Assembly: GCA_030149525.1 (NCBI GenBank)
Contig: JASBRJ010000184.1
Span: 1 to 64,000 of the forward strand
From: a bacterium
GTDB lineage: Bacteria > Vulcanimicrobiota > Xenobia > Xenobiales > JADMJV01
DNA: 64,000 nt
Direction of reading: 5' to 3'
Shown: positions 48,001 through 56,028 of the stretch, piece after piece
Numbering within the stretch: position 1 is the first letter of the stretch
Layout of the letters: each line of letters begins with the position of its first letter
The notes under the pieces: generated by a model
The model's database searches: none
Told to the model about the DNA's origin: nothing
What the model saw: the letters and a program-made list of their open reading frames with translations, nothing else
Translations under genes and position numbers: made by a program

Positions 48001-49439
48001 GAGCCGAGCAAGAAGCCCGGCTCAAGGCGGAGCAAGAGGCCAAGATTAGAGCCGAGCAAGAAGCTCGAATCAGAGCTCAAGACCCTGACTTCAAGATTCG
48101 TCAAGAGGTCGACAATTTTTCTAATCGCGACGTTCATCGCATGATGTCGTCCTCGCCCAAGTTCAAGGAACTGAGCCCAGGGGAGCAGCTCGATCTCTTA
48201 AAAATGGCCGATCGACACAAGCCGGACAAAGGCTTCTTTGAGCGTCTGTTCCGAGGAGACCAGCCCAGCACCGCCCAGCAGAATCTTCGCAAGCTTCTTG
48301 ATGAAGGCAAGATGCAGCAGAAAGGGATGGAAGGGGAGTCTCTTCTCAAGAATCTTCAAGATCTGGAACAGACGAAGATGCCCAAAGTGCTGAACCCCGA
48401 GCGTATCTTCGATGAGACTCTCGATACCATCGCCAATCCCGGGAAGATTGCTCAGAATACGAAAGGGACTTGTTCGGCAACCACAATTCAATATATCCAC
48501 GCCAAGACCGACCCTTCCGATTATGTGCGAGTGATGGCAGGCCTGGCGGACGAGTCGGGGGAGGCGACGTTGCGCAGCGGCAAGGTCATGCGCCGGAATC
48601 CCACCGGGCTGAACCCTGATAACAGCGGTCGGCGTCATACCGACAGGCTTTACCAAGCCTCGGCTATGGACCACTCCAACCAGGGTCGGTTACGCTACGA
48701 CAACGATGCCGACGCTCACTTTGACCACTCTGGTCGCGAGATCAGTAAAGGTTTATCGAGCGAGCAGAGCGATGTATTGGCTCGGGATATCCTTGGCGGC
48801 ACTCGATTGGTCGATACTCCCAACGAGCAAGCGACTCTTCGGGATCAGATGTTGTTCATCCAGAGGCTCAAAAAGCAGATGGCGGAAACCGATGAAGACT
48901 TCCATGTCGCTATGAGATGGGGTGAAAAGGGTGATATGCACAACTATCACGCAGTCTCGGCCTACCATGTTGATGACGAATTCGTCTACATTCGAAACCC
49001 CTGGGGCAAAGGGGATGCGGGTCAGGGACCAGTGACTCGTGAGATTCTTGACAACGAGGGACGTTCCAGGATTCGGCATTCCGAGTTCTTTGACAGACTC
49101 TCGGCCTACAAGTACAAGCCTCTCCTTGATTCCGACAAGTTTCGCCATAACGTGACCAGCGCCTACAAGGCCATGGGGGTCGACACCGTCCCAGACGGGC
49201 AGAAGTGGGTGAGTGAAGAATTTCTCGGGCCCAGGGTCAAGCAGATTTTCCCGGACCTTGACCTGTCTTCCATACCGAACGAGAAAAGGCTCGAATTTTA
49301 CATGGATGTATATAACGGACTCTATCACGCCAAGAATCATCCGGACGGCGATCTCGGACGGCTGATCCGGAACTTCAAGGAGCACGGTGTCGACTACGAT
49401 CCTACTCCGGCGATACAAAACTTTAAGAACCCTACATAA
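45027..49439 (+). CDS. Annexin-repeat protein with C-terminal papain-like cysteine peptidase domain
   Basis: 1470 residues. The N-terminus (1-175) is Met/Gln-rich, then Pro/His-rich and disordered. Residues about 183-545 hold five annexin-like repeats, each with G-L/F-G-T/D-D-E and L-x-G-K-S/T-x-E-E/Q-R...Y-K-x-x-x-G-x-D-L (for example GLGTDEKAIF, GKSAEERAA, YKQQYGVDL). A Gly/Ala-rich segment follows (about 640-830) resembling the membrane-spanning linkers of secreted toxins, then a helical and charged coiled-coil region. The C-terminus has a papain-fold triad candidate: Cys1149 (KGTCSATTIQY), His1308 (NYHAVSAYHV) and Asn1324 (YIRNPWG). It has no signal peptide. An effector or autoprocessing toxin is my inference. 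Confidence 0.85.
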   Translation: MQNVYSGYQPNVGNQFALTTGCWNPGVQQACNLFLGPPMFGPMMGMSMLNDFSMMLMNQLLMSFMQGGMPHTSHCPCHQETGLYQPYQNLPYGPRPQVPQHRQHQHSHNHQPSRAPLPRPQLQRPEQDRHAHPHRHEHAGPEKKTSHSPTRAPVRPQEQPAPSKPKPPAPQTRSKTYDPTKDAGALEKAMNGGMFGLGTDEETIMKTLRGKSREEIELLKKNYKDHYGKDLDQQLKKELNSKDLARAQDLMKGKTEKADAQRLKEATSGFGDDEEAIYDTLKGKTPEQREALKKEYKQLTGKDLDSTLKSRLSKSEYQRASSLLEGQDAKADAAKLKQALSGLGDDEEAVYQTLRGKSDEERAAIKKEYKQLTGQDLSDRLKQRLNKTEQNQALGLLEGNNAQADAAKLHEAMDGLGTDEKAIFSTLEGKSAEERAAITKAYKQQYGVDLDKQFAKEMGGNDLKRAGSLLKQGEVSDSLKLRHAMEGLGTDESAVKEVLQGKSKEEIAQLRESYKRETGRDLEKDLKSELGGRDQFDAMQALKGRPTNIDEAMQRMNERHAFERDGLGNKISSAVMDTVNDKGELLDKNHARATEQYDAYKKAVAEGRTADAAAAKDRLQQLLGYTDLDVTSYQESKDAVADTAGTIAATAAATAVIVGTAGTGTPLVATALAAAGAGAGARAVTTSAVSGSGYDMQNLAADAAVGAVDGATTVLGAGAGRAAATSLQAARGAAKTGRIASLAVEGAVDGVVGGAAGGAASEALRDETWSNGLGEGLKRVGVAGGLGATVGAVAGGGTGAVGGAAPGVIRGGKKALETAGELGQKGRAAARELGDQGRQALGELGDAGRRAWSSYKEFDSRAQEAIRNAFRNGDPGNLTGKAREFYDKVKGSETFQGFREQLNGGGLERLKETGRKAWGQLESLDARAKDAIRRAIQTGDDSNLTGKARELWDKAKQSGTDAMDDLKAKLDDARVRAEQDAKIKVDQDAKIRAEQEARLKAEQEAKIRAEQEARIRAQDPDFKIRQEVDNFSNRDVHRMMSSSPKFKELSPGEQLDLLKMADRHKPDKGFFERLFRGDQPSTAQQNLRKLLDEGKMQQKGMEGESLLKNLQDLEQTKMPKVLNPERIFDETLDTIANPGKIAQNTKGTCSATTIQYIHAKTDPSDYVRVMAGLADESGEATLRSGKVMRRNPTGLNPDNSGRRHTDRLYQASAMDHSNQGRLRYDNDADAHFDHSGREISKGLSSEQSDVLARDILGGTRLVDTPNEQATLRDQMLFIQRLKKQMAETDEDFHVAMRWGEKGDMHNYHAVSAYHVDDEFVYIRNPWGKGDAGQGPVTREILDNEGRSRIRHSEFFDRLSAYKYKPLLDSDKFRHNVTSAYKAMGVDTVPDGQKWVSEEFLGPRVKQIFPDLDLSSIPNEKRLEFYMDVYNGLYHAKNHPDGDLGRLIRNFKEHGVDYDPTPAIQNFKNPT

Positions 49440-49532
49440 AAATTAACAAATGTTCACAATCTTTTAGTGACTTGGTAATATTCTCGGCTTCAGGTTCAGT
49501 CTTTTTTGAGGTCTATCGACTATCATACGTTT

Positions 49533-49673
49533 ATGGTCGAGCAAGAGAAGAACCCAACCGCCAAGAAATGGCAAAAGCGAAAAGCCCTGTGGAATCTCCG
49601 AGCCGTTGTGGCTGAGCGTCAGGTTCAAAGAGAGCTGAACAAAGAAACCAGGGTCGAGACTATCGCCAGCTAG
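49533..49673 (+). CDS. Possible small basic protein (46 residues)
   Basis: An open frame from ATG 49533 (MVEQEKNPTAKKWQKRKALW) of 46 residues, rich in Lys, Arg and Glu and probably one or two helices. The codon pattern looks protein-like. Its stop overlaps the stop of the convergent sigma factor gene by 4 bases. There is no strong ribosome binding site (TTTGAGG about 20 bases away). It could be real, or the tail of an untranslated region after the annexin gene. Confidence 0.35.
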   Translation: MVEQEKNPTAKKWQKRKALWNLRAVVAERQVQRELNKETRVETIAS

Positions 49674-50212
49674 AGAAGCTTTGCCAGCTTCTTTCGTCCG
49701 TAATGAAGCCTTGAGCGCACTGTGCCCAGCGGCAACTTGAGCGCGAAGGCGATCTCCTCATAGTCGAGCCCCAGAAACTCCCGTAGGATAAGCACATTTC
49801 GAGCTTCCTCCGAGATCTGCGCAAGAGCTCCCCTCAGCGCCATTTGTGTCGCCAGGTGTTCGCTGTGATCGGCCTCTACAGCCCTGTCCTCCAGTTCCGC
49901 CGTGGTCGGATATTTCTTTTGCATGGCGTAGCAAACATGAAGGACGATCCGGCACAGCCAGGCCTGAAATGCCCTGGGATCTCGAAGATGTCCCAGCTTT
50001 TGAAAGACCACCAGATAGCTCTCCTGAACAGCATCGTCTACGAGGTGGGAGGGCAAGAGCGGGAAAGCCGTTTTTCGAGCCAGGCCCTCGGTTTGGCGGA
50101 CCAGCTGTTCAAAGGCCAGGCGTTCACCCCGCTGAGCTTCCTTGACCCATTCCTCCAGCGGAGCTGCGGAGCCGGACGTTTCAGCAGCGGACTCGACTAT
50201 TGAAGGACCCAT
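49670..50212 (-). CDS. ECF (sigma-70 family, group 4) RNA polymerase sigma factor
   Basis: 180 residues, ATG 50212 with GGGAGG upstream. Region 2 (LAFEQLVRQTEGLARKTAFP, then DDAVQESYLVVFQKLGHLRD and FQAWLCRIVLHVCYAMQKK) and region 4 (LRGALAQISEEARNVLILRE, FLGLDYEEIAFALKLPLGTV, RSRLHYGRKKLAKL) are complete, with no region 1 or 3. It overlaps the preceding membrane protein gene by 16 bases; that protein is a likely anti-sigma or signal receptor. Which stress it responds to cannot be told. Confidence 0.94.
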   Translation of the reverse strand: MGPSIVESAAETSGSAAPLEEWVKEAQRGERLAFEQLVRQTEGLARKTAFPLLPSHLVDDAVQESYLVVFQKLGHLRDPRAFQAWLCRIVLHVCYAMQKKYPTTAELEDRAVEADHSEHLATQMALRGALAQISEEARNVLILREFLGLDYEEIAFALKLPLGTVRSRLHYGRKKLAKLL

Positions 50213-51879
50213 CGTCGAGGAACCTCCCTTTTTCTGATGGGAGTGTAGATGAGCGTATGGCTCTCGGCGTCGAACTTCAGTTGTTTTTTGTCGTAATCGA
50301 GGGTTGATTGGGAAGGGACCTCCTCCAATGAGGCGGGCCAGCGTCCGTTCTCCTCTTTGAAATTTCGGATATCACGGGCCAGAACCGCAGCGGCGGTCAG
50401 CACATTCTCCGCTCTCACGGGGTCTGAGAACCAGTGGATTCTACGAAGGACGGTTAATCTCGGCAAACGCTCGTCTTCGCCGAATTCCGCTTCTTCTTGT
50501 TGAAGCCGCAACCTAATATCGCTGGGAGAAAGCTTCTGGGTGAGGATCTGTTCTCGGAGATCGAGCCACCAGTTGAGGTCGTTGCGCACTCTCCACCGGT
50601 AGTAAAGAGGAGCGAGGCCGAAGTCGAAGTTTTTACCCAACAACTTTATCTCTTGAGGAGCTTCATAAGCAGCGGGCCTGGTGGGGCGACTCGGGTTGAG
50701 AAGCTGATAGGAAGCTTCATCGTCGAGGGTGTTGGCAACCACACTGTCCAGCATTTCCAGAGGTTGGTGAAATTTCTCCCGCGCCGTGTCCACCGACCAC
50801 AAGGTGTCCGGCTTGTTCAGTTCCGGGAGCGGTGATTCTGCGGCGAACTGGACCAGACCTACGGCTATCAAAGTGTCGCGGGCGTCCCCGTAACTGTTGC
50901 GCTTGAGGAAAGGGTGGTTGATAAGCGCTAATGCGACTTTTTCTGGGTGAGCGAGATATTCCGGTTTGCTGGCGAGCTCACGGAGGAGGTGACTGGAGAC
51001 GGCAAGGTCGACGAGATTTTCCCCTTTTAAGACATAGGGGTAATCAGTCAGGAGTGCCTCCTCCAGTTTCTGTGCGTCCTTGGCGCTTAAGAAGATTCTT
51101 TGATTGTTCACGATGGGAATGTCTTTATGGAGAGCCCACCAGCGGTCGCGTTGATTATTTGTGTCGATGCGCCACGGTTCTATAGTATGAATTTTTTCCA
51201 GGCTGTCGAGCCAGGCCTTTTCGCGAGCGCTCCACGGATGATTTGCGACCGCGTAGACTCCTCCTAACAAGAGAAAGGCGGGAGTCGCGACGCCTGCCAA
51301 CAGGCTTACAACGCGTCGGGCCTTTCCTGGAGCTTTGAGGTCGAGATAGTAAAAATTTTTCTCGGTTTTGCGGATTCCCCAAAGAAAAGCTAGACCGAGG
51401 ACCAGATAAATGAGGAAATGGCTGGGAGAAAAAAAGCTCTCCAGATGATTTTGGAGGATCTTGATGGCGTGCACCGCCTCAAACTCGCGCTCGTCGCTTC
51501 TCACATAGGCTCCGCCGATGTCCGTGAGTGTGGAGGAAAGCTCGAAATAGCCACCCGCAAGGATGGGCATGAGCAACAGGAGCCAGCGAGCAGGCCGAGT
51601 CCCCGGGAAAAAGAGAGGACGGAGAAGCCAGACCACAACTCCTATGAGGGCAAGCTCCAAGCCGAACCCTGATTGATGTCCCTCCCATAGTCCCACCATG
51701 CCGATTGAGAGGAGTCCGATCAGGAGAAGGGGGATGGCCCCGCTCAAGACTCCCGCAGCCAGACGCTCTTTGAGTTTGGGTCTTGCAGTAGGGGGGGCCA
51801 GGGTGTCGGGAATCTGTATGCCGGAAGCGGGCTGGGCCTCGAGTTCAGCCTCCAGTTTGCTCCATAGATCCTGATTCAT
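50197..51879 (-). CDS. Membrane protein co-transcribed with ECF sigma factor (candidate anti-sigma/sensor)
   Basis: 560 residues from ATG 51879 (GGAGG nine bases upstream; the ATG five codons earlier has no site). The first 45 residues are polar and could bind a sigma factor. Six or seven hydrophobic segments follow (GAIPLLLIGLLSIGMVGLW, LALIGVVVWLLRPLFF, FLIYLVLGLAFLWG, GVATPAFLLLGGVYAVA and others), then a soluble C-terminal half of about 300 residues with Trp-rich stretches and a terminal pseudopilin-like end (KEENGRWPASLEEVPSQ), a feature of type II secretion-like or periplasmic substrate proteins. No anti-sigma zinc motif is visible, so the role is inferred from the overlap. Confidence 0.75.
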   Translation of the reverse strand: MNQDLWSKLEAELEAQPASGIQIPDTLAPPTARPKLKERLAAGVLSGAIPLLLIGLLSIGMVGLWEGHQSGFGLELALIGVVVWLLRPLFFPGTRPARWLLLLMPILAGGYFELSSTLTDIGGAYVRSDEREFEAVHAIKILQNHLESFFSPSHFLIYLVLGLAFLWGIRKTEKNFYYLDLKAPGKARRVVSLLAGVATPAFLLLGGVYAVANHPWSAREKAWLDSLEKIHTIEPWRIDTNNQRDRWWALHKDIPIVNNQRIFLSAKDAQKLEEALLTDYPYVLKGENLVDLAVSSHLLRELASKPEYLAHPEKVALALINHPFLKRNSYGDARDTLIAVGLVQFAAESPLPELNKPDTLWSVDTAREKFHQPLEMLDSVVANTLDDEASYQLLNPSRPTRPAAYEAPQEIKLLGKNFDFGLAPLYYRWRVRNDLNWWLDLREQILTQKLSPSDIRLRLQQEEAEFGEDERLPRLTVLRRIHWFSDPVRAENVLTAAAVLARDIRNFKEENGRWPASLEEVPSQSTLDYDKKQLKFDAESHTLIYTPIRKREVPRRWVLQ

Positions 51880-52050
51880 TTTCTCTTCCTCCATCGGTGG
51901 TGTTCATGGGGTAGAGAGGCGGGACCCCTAAAAAGTTCAAATGGCTAAAAAAAAATCGTATACAAAAGGTATGCCCCTGGGAGAAACTGCCGGCCCGCTC
52001 CCACGGTTCCATGAAATGCCATACTTGGTCTCAGTGGAAGGGACGGACTC

Positions 52051-52794
52051 GTGAACAAAGAGAAAACCAGAAAATTCAAAGTGAGCCTTAAGCGGCGTAC
52101 ATCGCAGATTAGATCCAATCTACCCCTGGTTAAGACAACGCGGCCGCTTCGCCTTATGCTGGAGAAGGCGCTGAGAAACAGCCTCAATTCTCTCGATCGG
52201 ACTCGTTTGGAACAGAGGCTGCAGGAAGTCGATGTGCTCAAGGCTGAGACCGGGGAAGAATTTCGTGAACGACTCCGTGCCCGGGCCGACAAACGGATGG
52301 CAAGGTTCCTTCAGCACGCTACCTCTCGCGCCACCTCTTCTTCTATGGTGACCGGAGTTTTTGGTGTTCCAGGCCAACTGGTAGATATTCCGATTTTCTA
52401 CATTCAGGCTTTCAAGAATATTGGAGAGGTCGCTCTCCTTTTTGGCTTCGATCCGAGAGAAGAGGATGAGCAGCATTTCATGTTGGGCGTGCTCAGAGTC
52501 GCTCACACAGTCGGTGCCCAGCGTCGGAAGGCAGGCGTTGAACTGCTGCTCCATCGCCGCAGACCAAGAGAGCGAGATCTGTTGGCGGGCGCGTTCTTGG
52601 CCGCAAGTTCACGCCTTGGAGTGCAAGGGCTCAAGCGCTTTTTGTCTGGTGGGCTTCGGGCTCTGAACCCTCTCTTGGGCGGCGTTTTGAACGCTCATAG
52701 CAATGCTCTCTTGATGGAGGCTATCGTCAAGACCGCCCACATCGCCTACATCGAGAGACTCAATCTCCAGGCTCCTCATCCTCAGGACCGGTGA
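52051..52794 (+). CDS. EcsC family protein
   Basis: 247 residues, GTG start with GGAAGGGAC upstream. The EcsC hallmark stretch is clear: SRATSSSMVTGVFGVPGQLV followed by DIPIFYIQAFKNIGEVALLF and GFDPREEDEQHFMLGVLRVA. EcsC-like proteins associate with ABC-type or secretion functions in some Firmicutes, but the molecular role is unknown. Its 3' end overlaps the convergent 185-residue gene by 35 bases. Confidence 0.85.
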   Translation: MNKEKTRKFKVSLKRRTSQIRSNLPLVKTTRPLRLMLEKALRNSLNSLDRTRLEQRLQEVDVLKAETGEEFRERLRARADKRMARFLQHATSRATSSSMVTGVFGVPGQLVDIPIFYIQAFKNIGEVALLFGFDPREEDEQHFMLGVLRVAHTVGAQRRKAGVELLLHRRRPRERDLLAGAFLAASSRLGVQGLKRFLSGGLRALNPLLGGVLNAHSNALLMEAIVKTAHIAYIERLNLQAPHPQDR

Positions 52795-53317
52795 TAAGGA
52801 AGCCGTCGCCGAGGTTGATAGCCTCGAGGCATTCCTCTAAGAGTGGAAGCTTTAAGGGGTCGAGGCCAAGCGTCATGGGCTCGCCTTCCGGGCCTTCAAG
52901 TTCCACCACATGAAAGCCGCGATTGCGGAGTCGGATGCCGATGATTCGCTGAGGGCTGATAGCGTGGGTGGAAGAGATGGAGACAAACACTCCACCCAGA
53001 TTAGCTTTGCCGACGGCCGCCTCAAAATTGGGAGCGTCGAGATCGTGGAAAGAACCTCTTAGAGTGTGCCAGATCCCCCGACCGTCGCCGCATTTCTCGA
53101 TGGCCAGAGTCTCTTCCGGGTCGACCCGGAGCCACCGTTCTTCACTGATCTTGAGCAAACGAGGTTTCATCTTCACTCGAGTTTTGATTTGGAGACCGGA
53201 AATAGTCTCATCAAAGCTACCGAGCCACACTTTGCGGCCTGGGTGACGGTCATACTCGAGCTTGAACTTCAAGGGGCCTCCGCAGTTTGCCGTGTTCTCA
53301 AAGAACACTTTTTCCAT
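52760..53317 (-). CDS. Protein of unknown function
   Basis: 185 residues, all-beta in appearance with many alternating strands (KFKLEYDRHPGRKVWLGSFD, LLKISEERWLRVDPEETLAI, GVFVSISSTHAISPQRIIGI, HVVELEGPEGEPMTLGLDPL). PilZ- or carbohydrate-like barrels would look similar, but the PilZ RxxxR motif is absent. No signal peptide. Divergent from the M20 peptidase by about 80 bases. Confidence 0.55.
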   Translation of the reverse strand: MEKVFFENTANCGGPLKFKLEYDRHPGRKVWLGSFDETISGLQIKTRVKMKPRLLKISEERWLRVDPEETLAIEKCGDGRGIWHTLRGSFHDLDAPNFEAAVGKANLGGVFVSISSTHAISPQRIIGIRLRNRGFHVVELEGPEGEPMTLGLDPLKLPLLEECLEAINLGDGFLITGPEDEEPGD

Positions 53318-53399
53318 TTAGCACCCTAAACTAATGAGTCATGACCCATGAGGTCAAGGGGTTCCAGGAAAAAGATTCGTCAACTTCAAAACTCAGAGC

Positions 53400-54779
53400 A
53401 TGGAATTGTTAAACCGACTGGACGAAAAGTTTGAGACTCACCTGGAGCGACTCAAGGAATTTGTGGCCATACCAAGCGTCTCCACCGACCCCCAATACGA
53501 GGCAGACATTCGTCGTGCTTGTGAGTGGGTCCGGGAGCAAGCTGTGGCTGCCGGACTGACGACCGAGGTTCGAGAAACGGCTCGGCATCCCGCTGTGATC
53601 GCCCATAACGGATTTCGTCAGGGTCTGCCTCATCTGCTCATTTACGGTCACTACGATGTCCAGCCGGCTGAAGAGGAATCCACCTGGAAGCATCCTCCCT
53701 TCCAGCCCACCCTCGAAGACGGCCATCTTTACGGTCGGGGAGCTTCCGATAACAAGGGACAAATTCTGGCTCATCTGTGCGCTCTGAGAGCCCTTCATGA
53801 AATGGGTCGGGAGTTGCCGGTGAATCTCACTGTTCTGGTGGAAGGCGAAGAAGAGATCGGCAGTCCGAACCTGACAGAAGTTCTGAAGCAGCTGGCTAAG
53901 GAGCGCCCGCCCATCGATCTCGCCATCGTGTCCGACACTTCTACGGCTGTGAAGGGTCGCCCCACCATCCAGTATTCTCTACGAGGGATCGTTATCGCCG
54001 AGGTCTTTCTCAAGACCGCTGCTCGAGAGATACACTCGGGGATCTTCGGTGGAACCACCGAGAACGCTATCCGCGCTCTCGTTCGTTTGGTGGCAAAAGC
54101 TCATGACGACAACAATCGGGTGACCATTCCCGGCTTCTATGATGCGGTGCGAGAGCCCATGGAGTGGGAGCAGGCGGAGCTTGAAAGTCTCCCATTTCAA
54201 GAGGAGCCCTATCTGGAATGGATCGGGGCATCTCAGGCGGTGGGCGAGTCCGGCTTTACCACCAATCAGCGACGTTGGTTTCGCCCAACACTGGAATTCA
54301 ACGGCATTACCGGTGGCTATCAGGGCAAGGGGAGCAAGACCATCGTTCCTCACACCGCTTCAGTGAAGTTCAGCGCCCGGCTGGTTCCCGATCAGGACCC
54401 GGTTGAGATTGCCGATCTTTTGCAGAAGTGGTTTTTGCAGAACTGCCCCCCGGGAGCGGAGATCGATTATCAAAAGGGCCACGCGGGGCCAGCTTATCTC
54501 ATCGGACGAGATGAGCAGGAACGGGCACTTCTGGAGACGGCCAAAGGGGTTATGCGAGAAGCCTTCGAGGTGGAGCCTCTCATCTCAAGACACGGAGGGG
54601 CCATCCCTATCGTGACCCCCTTCGAGACGATCCTGGGGGCAAAAACTCTTCTCATGGGTATGGGTCTTCCCGACGACGGCGTCCATAGCTACGACGAGCG
54701 TTTCTCTCTCGAACAGTTTAGAAAAGGGATTCGAATGTCGGCTCTAGCTCTTCATCGGCTGGGGAAGAGTTCAGGGTAA
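53400..54779 (+). CDS. M20 family metallopeptidase (dipeptidase, CPG2/DapE-like)
   Basis: 459 residues, full length for M20 dipeptidases. Metal ligands are present in order: HYD in LLIYGHYDVQPA, D in YGRGASDNKGQ (bridging), E-E in LVEGEEEIGSPN (catalytic base and ligand), D in AIVSDT, and the lid-domain H in REIHSGIFGG; the terminal ligand His is in DDGVHSYDERF. It should hydrolyse dipeptides or N-acyl amino acids with two zinc ions in the cytoplasm. No partner gene nearby. Its 3' end overlaps the convergent kinase by 62 bases. Confidence 0.94.
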   Translation: MELLNRLDEKFETHLERLKEFVAIPSVSTDPQYEADIRRACEWVREQAVAAGLTTEVRETARHPAVIAHNGFRQGLPHLLIYGHYDVQPAEEESTWKHPPFQPTLEDGHLYGRGASDNKGQILAHLCALRALHEMGRELPVNLTVLVEGEEEIGSPNLTEVLKQLAKERPPIDLAIVSDTSTAVKGRPTIQYSLRGIVIAEVFLKTAAREIHSGIFGGTTENAIRALVRLVAKAHDDNNRVTIPGFYDAVREPMEWEQAELESLPFQEEPYLEWIGASQAVGESGFTTNQRRWFRPTLEFNGITGGYQGKGSKTIVPHTASVKFSARLVPDQDPVEIADLLQKWFLQNCPPGAEIDYQKGHAGPAYLIGRDEQERALLETAKGVMREAFEVEPLISRHGGAIPIVTPFETILGAKTLLMGMGLPDDGVHSYDERFSLEQFRKGIRMSALALHRLGKSSG

Positions 54780-55983
54780 GACAAAAGCAGCTACCGGTGT
54801 CGAGATCGGATTTGACCCAAATCTCTCCTCGGTGCAGTTCCACAATCCGCTTGCAGATGGCGAGTCCTATGCCGGTTCCAGGGTAGTCGGAGCGGCGGTG
54901 GAGGCGGCGAAAGACATCGAAGATGGCGCGATGAAACTTTGGCTCGATGCCGATTCCGTTGTCCTGGACCTGCAGTTGACCGTTCACCACAGAGATCTCT
55001 ACTTTGGGGGTGATCTCCGGGCGGCTGAATTTGAGTCCGTTTTGAATCAGATTTTGCATCAACTGACGGAGTTGGGCTGGGTTCCCGTAGGTCAGCCCCA
55101 GGTCGCCTTTGCGAGAGACGTCGCCGCCGGTGTCTCGAATGAGAGCCCGCAGATCGGCCACGGCTTCGTCGCACACCTGGTTCAGGTCAACCTCGGTGAA
55201 CTCTTCCATCAGCTTGTTGAGCTTTGAGTAGTCTCTCAAGGCTTGCAGCAGTTCTGTCATGCGAAGAGCAGAAGCGCTGGCGTGAGAGAAGAGTTGGCGG
55301 GCGATGGGAGTGGATTCGTCAAGATGATTGGAGGCGGCATTGAGGCAGCCTTCGATGCCGCGTAGCGGTTCCTTGAGATCATGGGCTACCACCCGAGCGA
55401 ACCCCTCCAGCTCTTCGTTGGAGCGTCGCAAGGCGTCACTGCGGGCTTTCTCTACTTCCAGTTGGAGCTGGTTCTCCAGGTCGCGGGACAAAATTTCGGC
55501 AAACTCCGCCAGCACCCTCAGTTCTAAGGCGGTCCATTGGTGAGACTCGTAATGAACGGCGCAGAAGCTGCCGAGAACTTGCTCACCCACAGCCACGGGA
55601 AACCCGGCGTAGGCGCCGACGGGGAGTTCTTTGGTAGCTGGATTGTCGCAAACCAGTGGGTTCTCACTGGAGTCGTTCACCACAAAAGGGGAGCCGGAGG
55701 TCACGACATGTTGGCAGAAGGAATGACTCAGCGGAGTTTCTCCCGCTCGCGAAGCCTCGTCGGACAGGCCTCGTTCTCCAACGAAGACCTGGCGGTCTAC
55801 GTCCACCAAAGTCACCAGAACGATAGGCGCCCCTAGAAGATCGCCGGCCAGTTCTACCAGGCGCTGGATGTAGGCCGGTTTTGGAATCTCTAAGAGACCT
55901 GTTGCAGAAAGAAGTCGAAGTCGTGTAGGTTCCGACAGCCCCGACGGCTTGCACCTCCTGTCATTCATTGCGTTCGCACTCAC
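54718..55983 (-). CDS. GAF-domain sensor histidine kinase, soluble
   Basis: 421 residues, GTG start with AGGGG upstream. Residues about 20-175 form a GAF domain (LVELAGDLLGAPIVLVTLVD, GERGLSDEASRAGETPLSHS, FCQHVVTSGSPFVVNDSSEN, LPVGAYAGFPV, GSFCAVHYES). A short coiled coil leads to the kinase core with His in ARVVAHDLKEPLR, N box NLIQNGLKF, G boxes DNGIGIEP and GTGIGLAICKRI. No transmembrane segment, so it senses a cytoplasmic signal. The GAF Cys (HSFCQHVV) could in principle bind a chromophore, but this is a common sequence. No response regulator is adjacent. Confidence 0.92.
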   Translation of the reverse strand: MSANAMNDRRCKPSGLSEPTRLRLLSATGLLEIPKPAYIQRLVELAGDLLGAPIVLVTLVDVDRQVFVGERGLSDEASRAGETPLSHSFCQHVVTSGSPFVVNDSSENPLVCDNPATKELPVGAYAGFPVAVGEQVLGSFCAVHYESHQWTALELRVLAEFAEILSRDLENQLQLEVEKARSDALRRSNEELEGFARVVAHDLKEPLRGIEGCLNAASNHLDESTPIARQLFSHASASALRMTELLQALRDYSKLNKLMEEFTEVDLNQVCDEAVADLRALIRDTGGDVSRKGDLGLTYGNPAQLRQLMQNLIQNGLKFSRPEITPKVEISVVNGQLQVQDNGIGIEPKFHRAIFDVFRRLHRRSDYPGTGIGLAICKRIVELHRGEIWVKSDLDTGSCFCLTLNSSPADEELEPTFESLF

Positions 55984-56028
55984 GTAGTCTTTTGCCCCTC
56001 ATAGGCGAATTGTCGATGAGTTGCCGTC

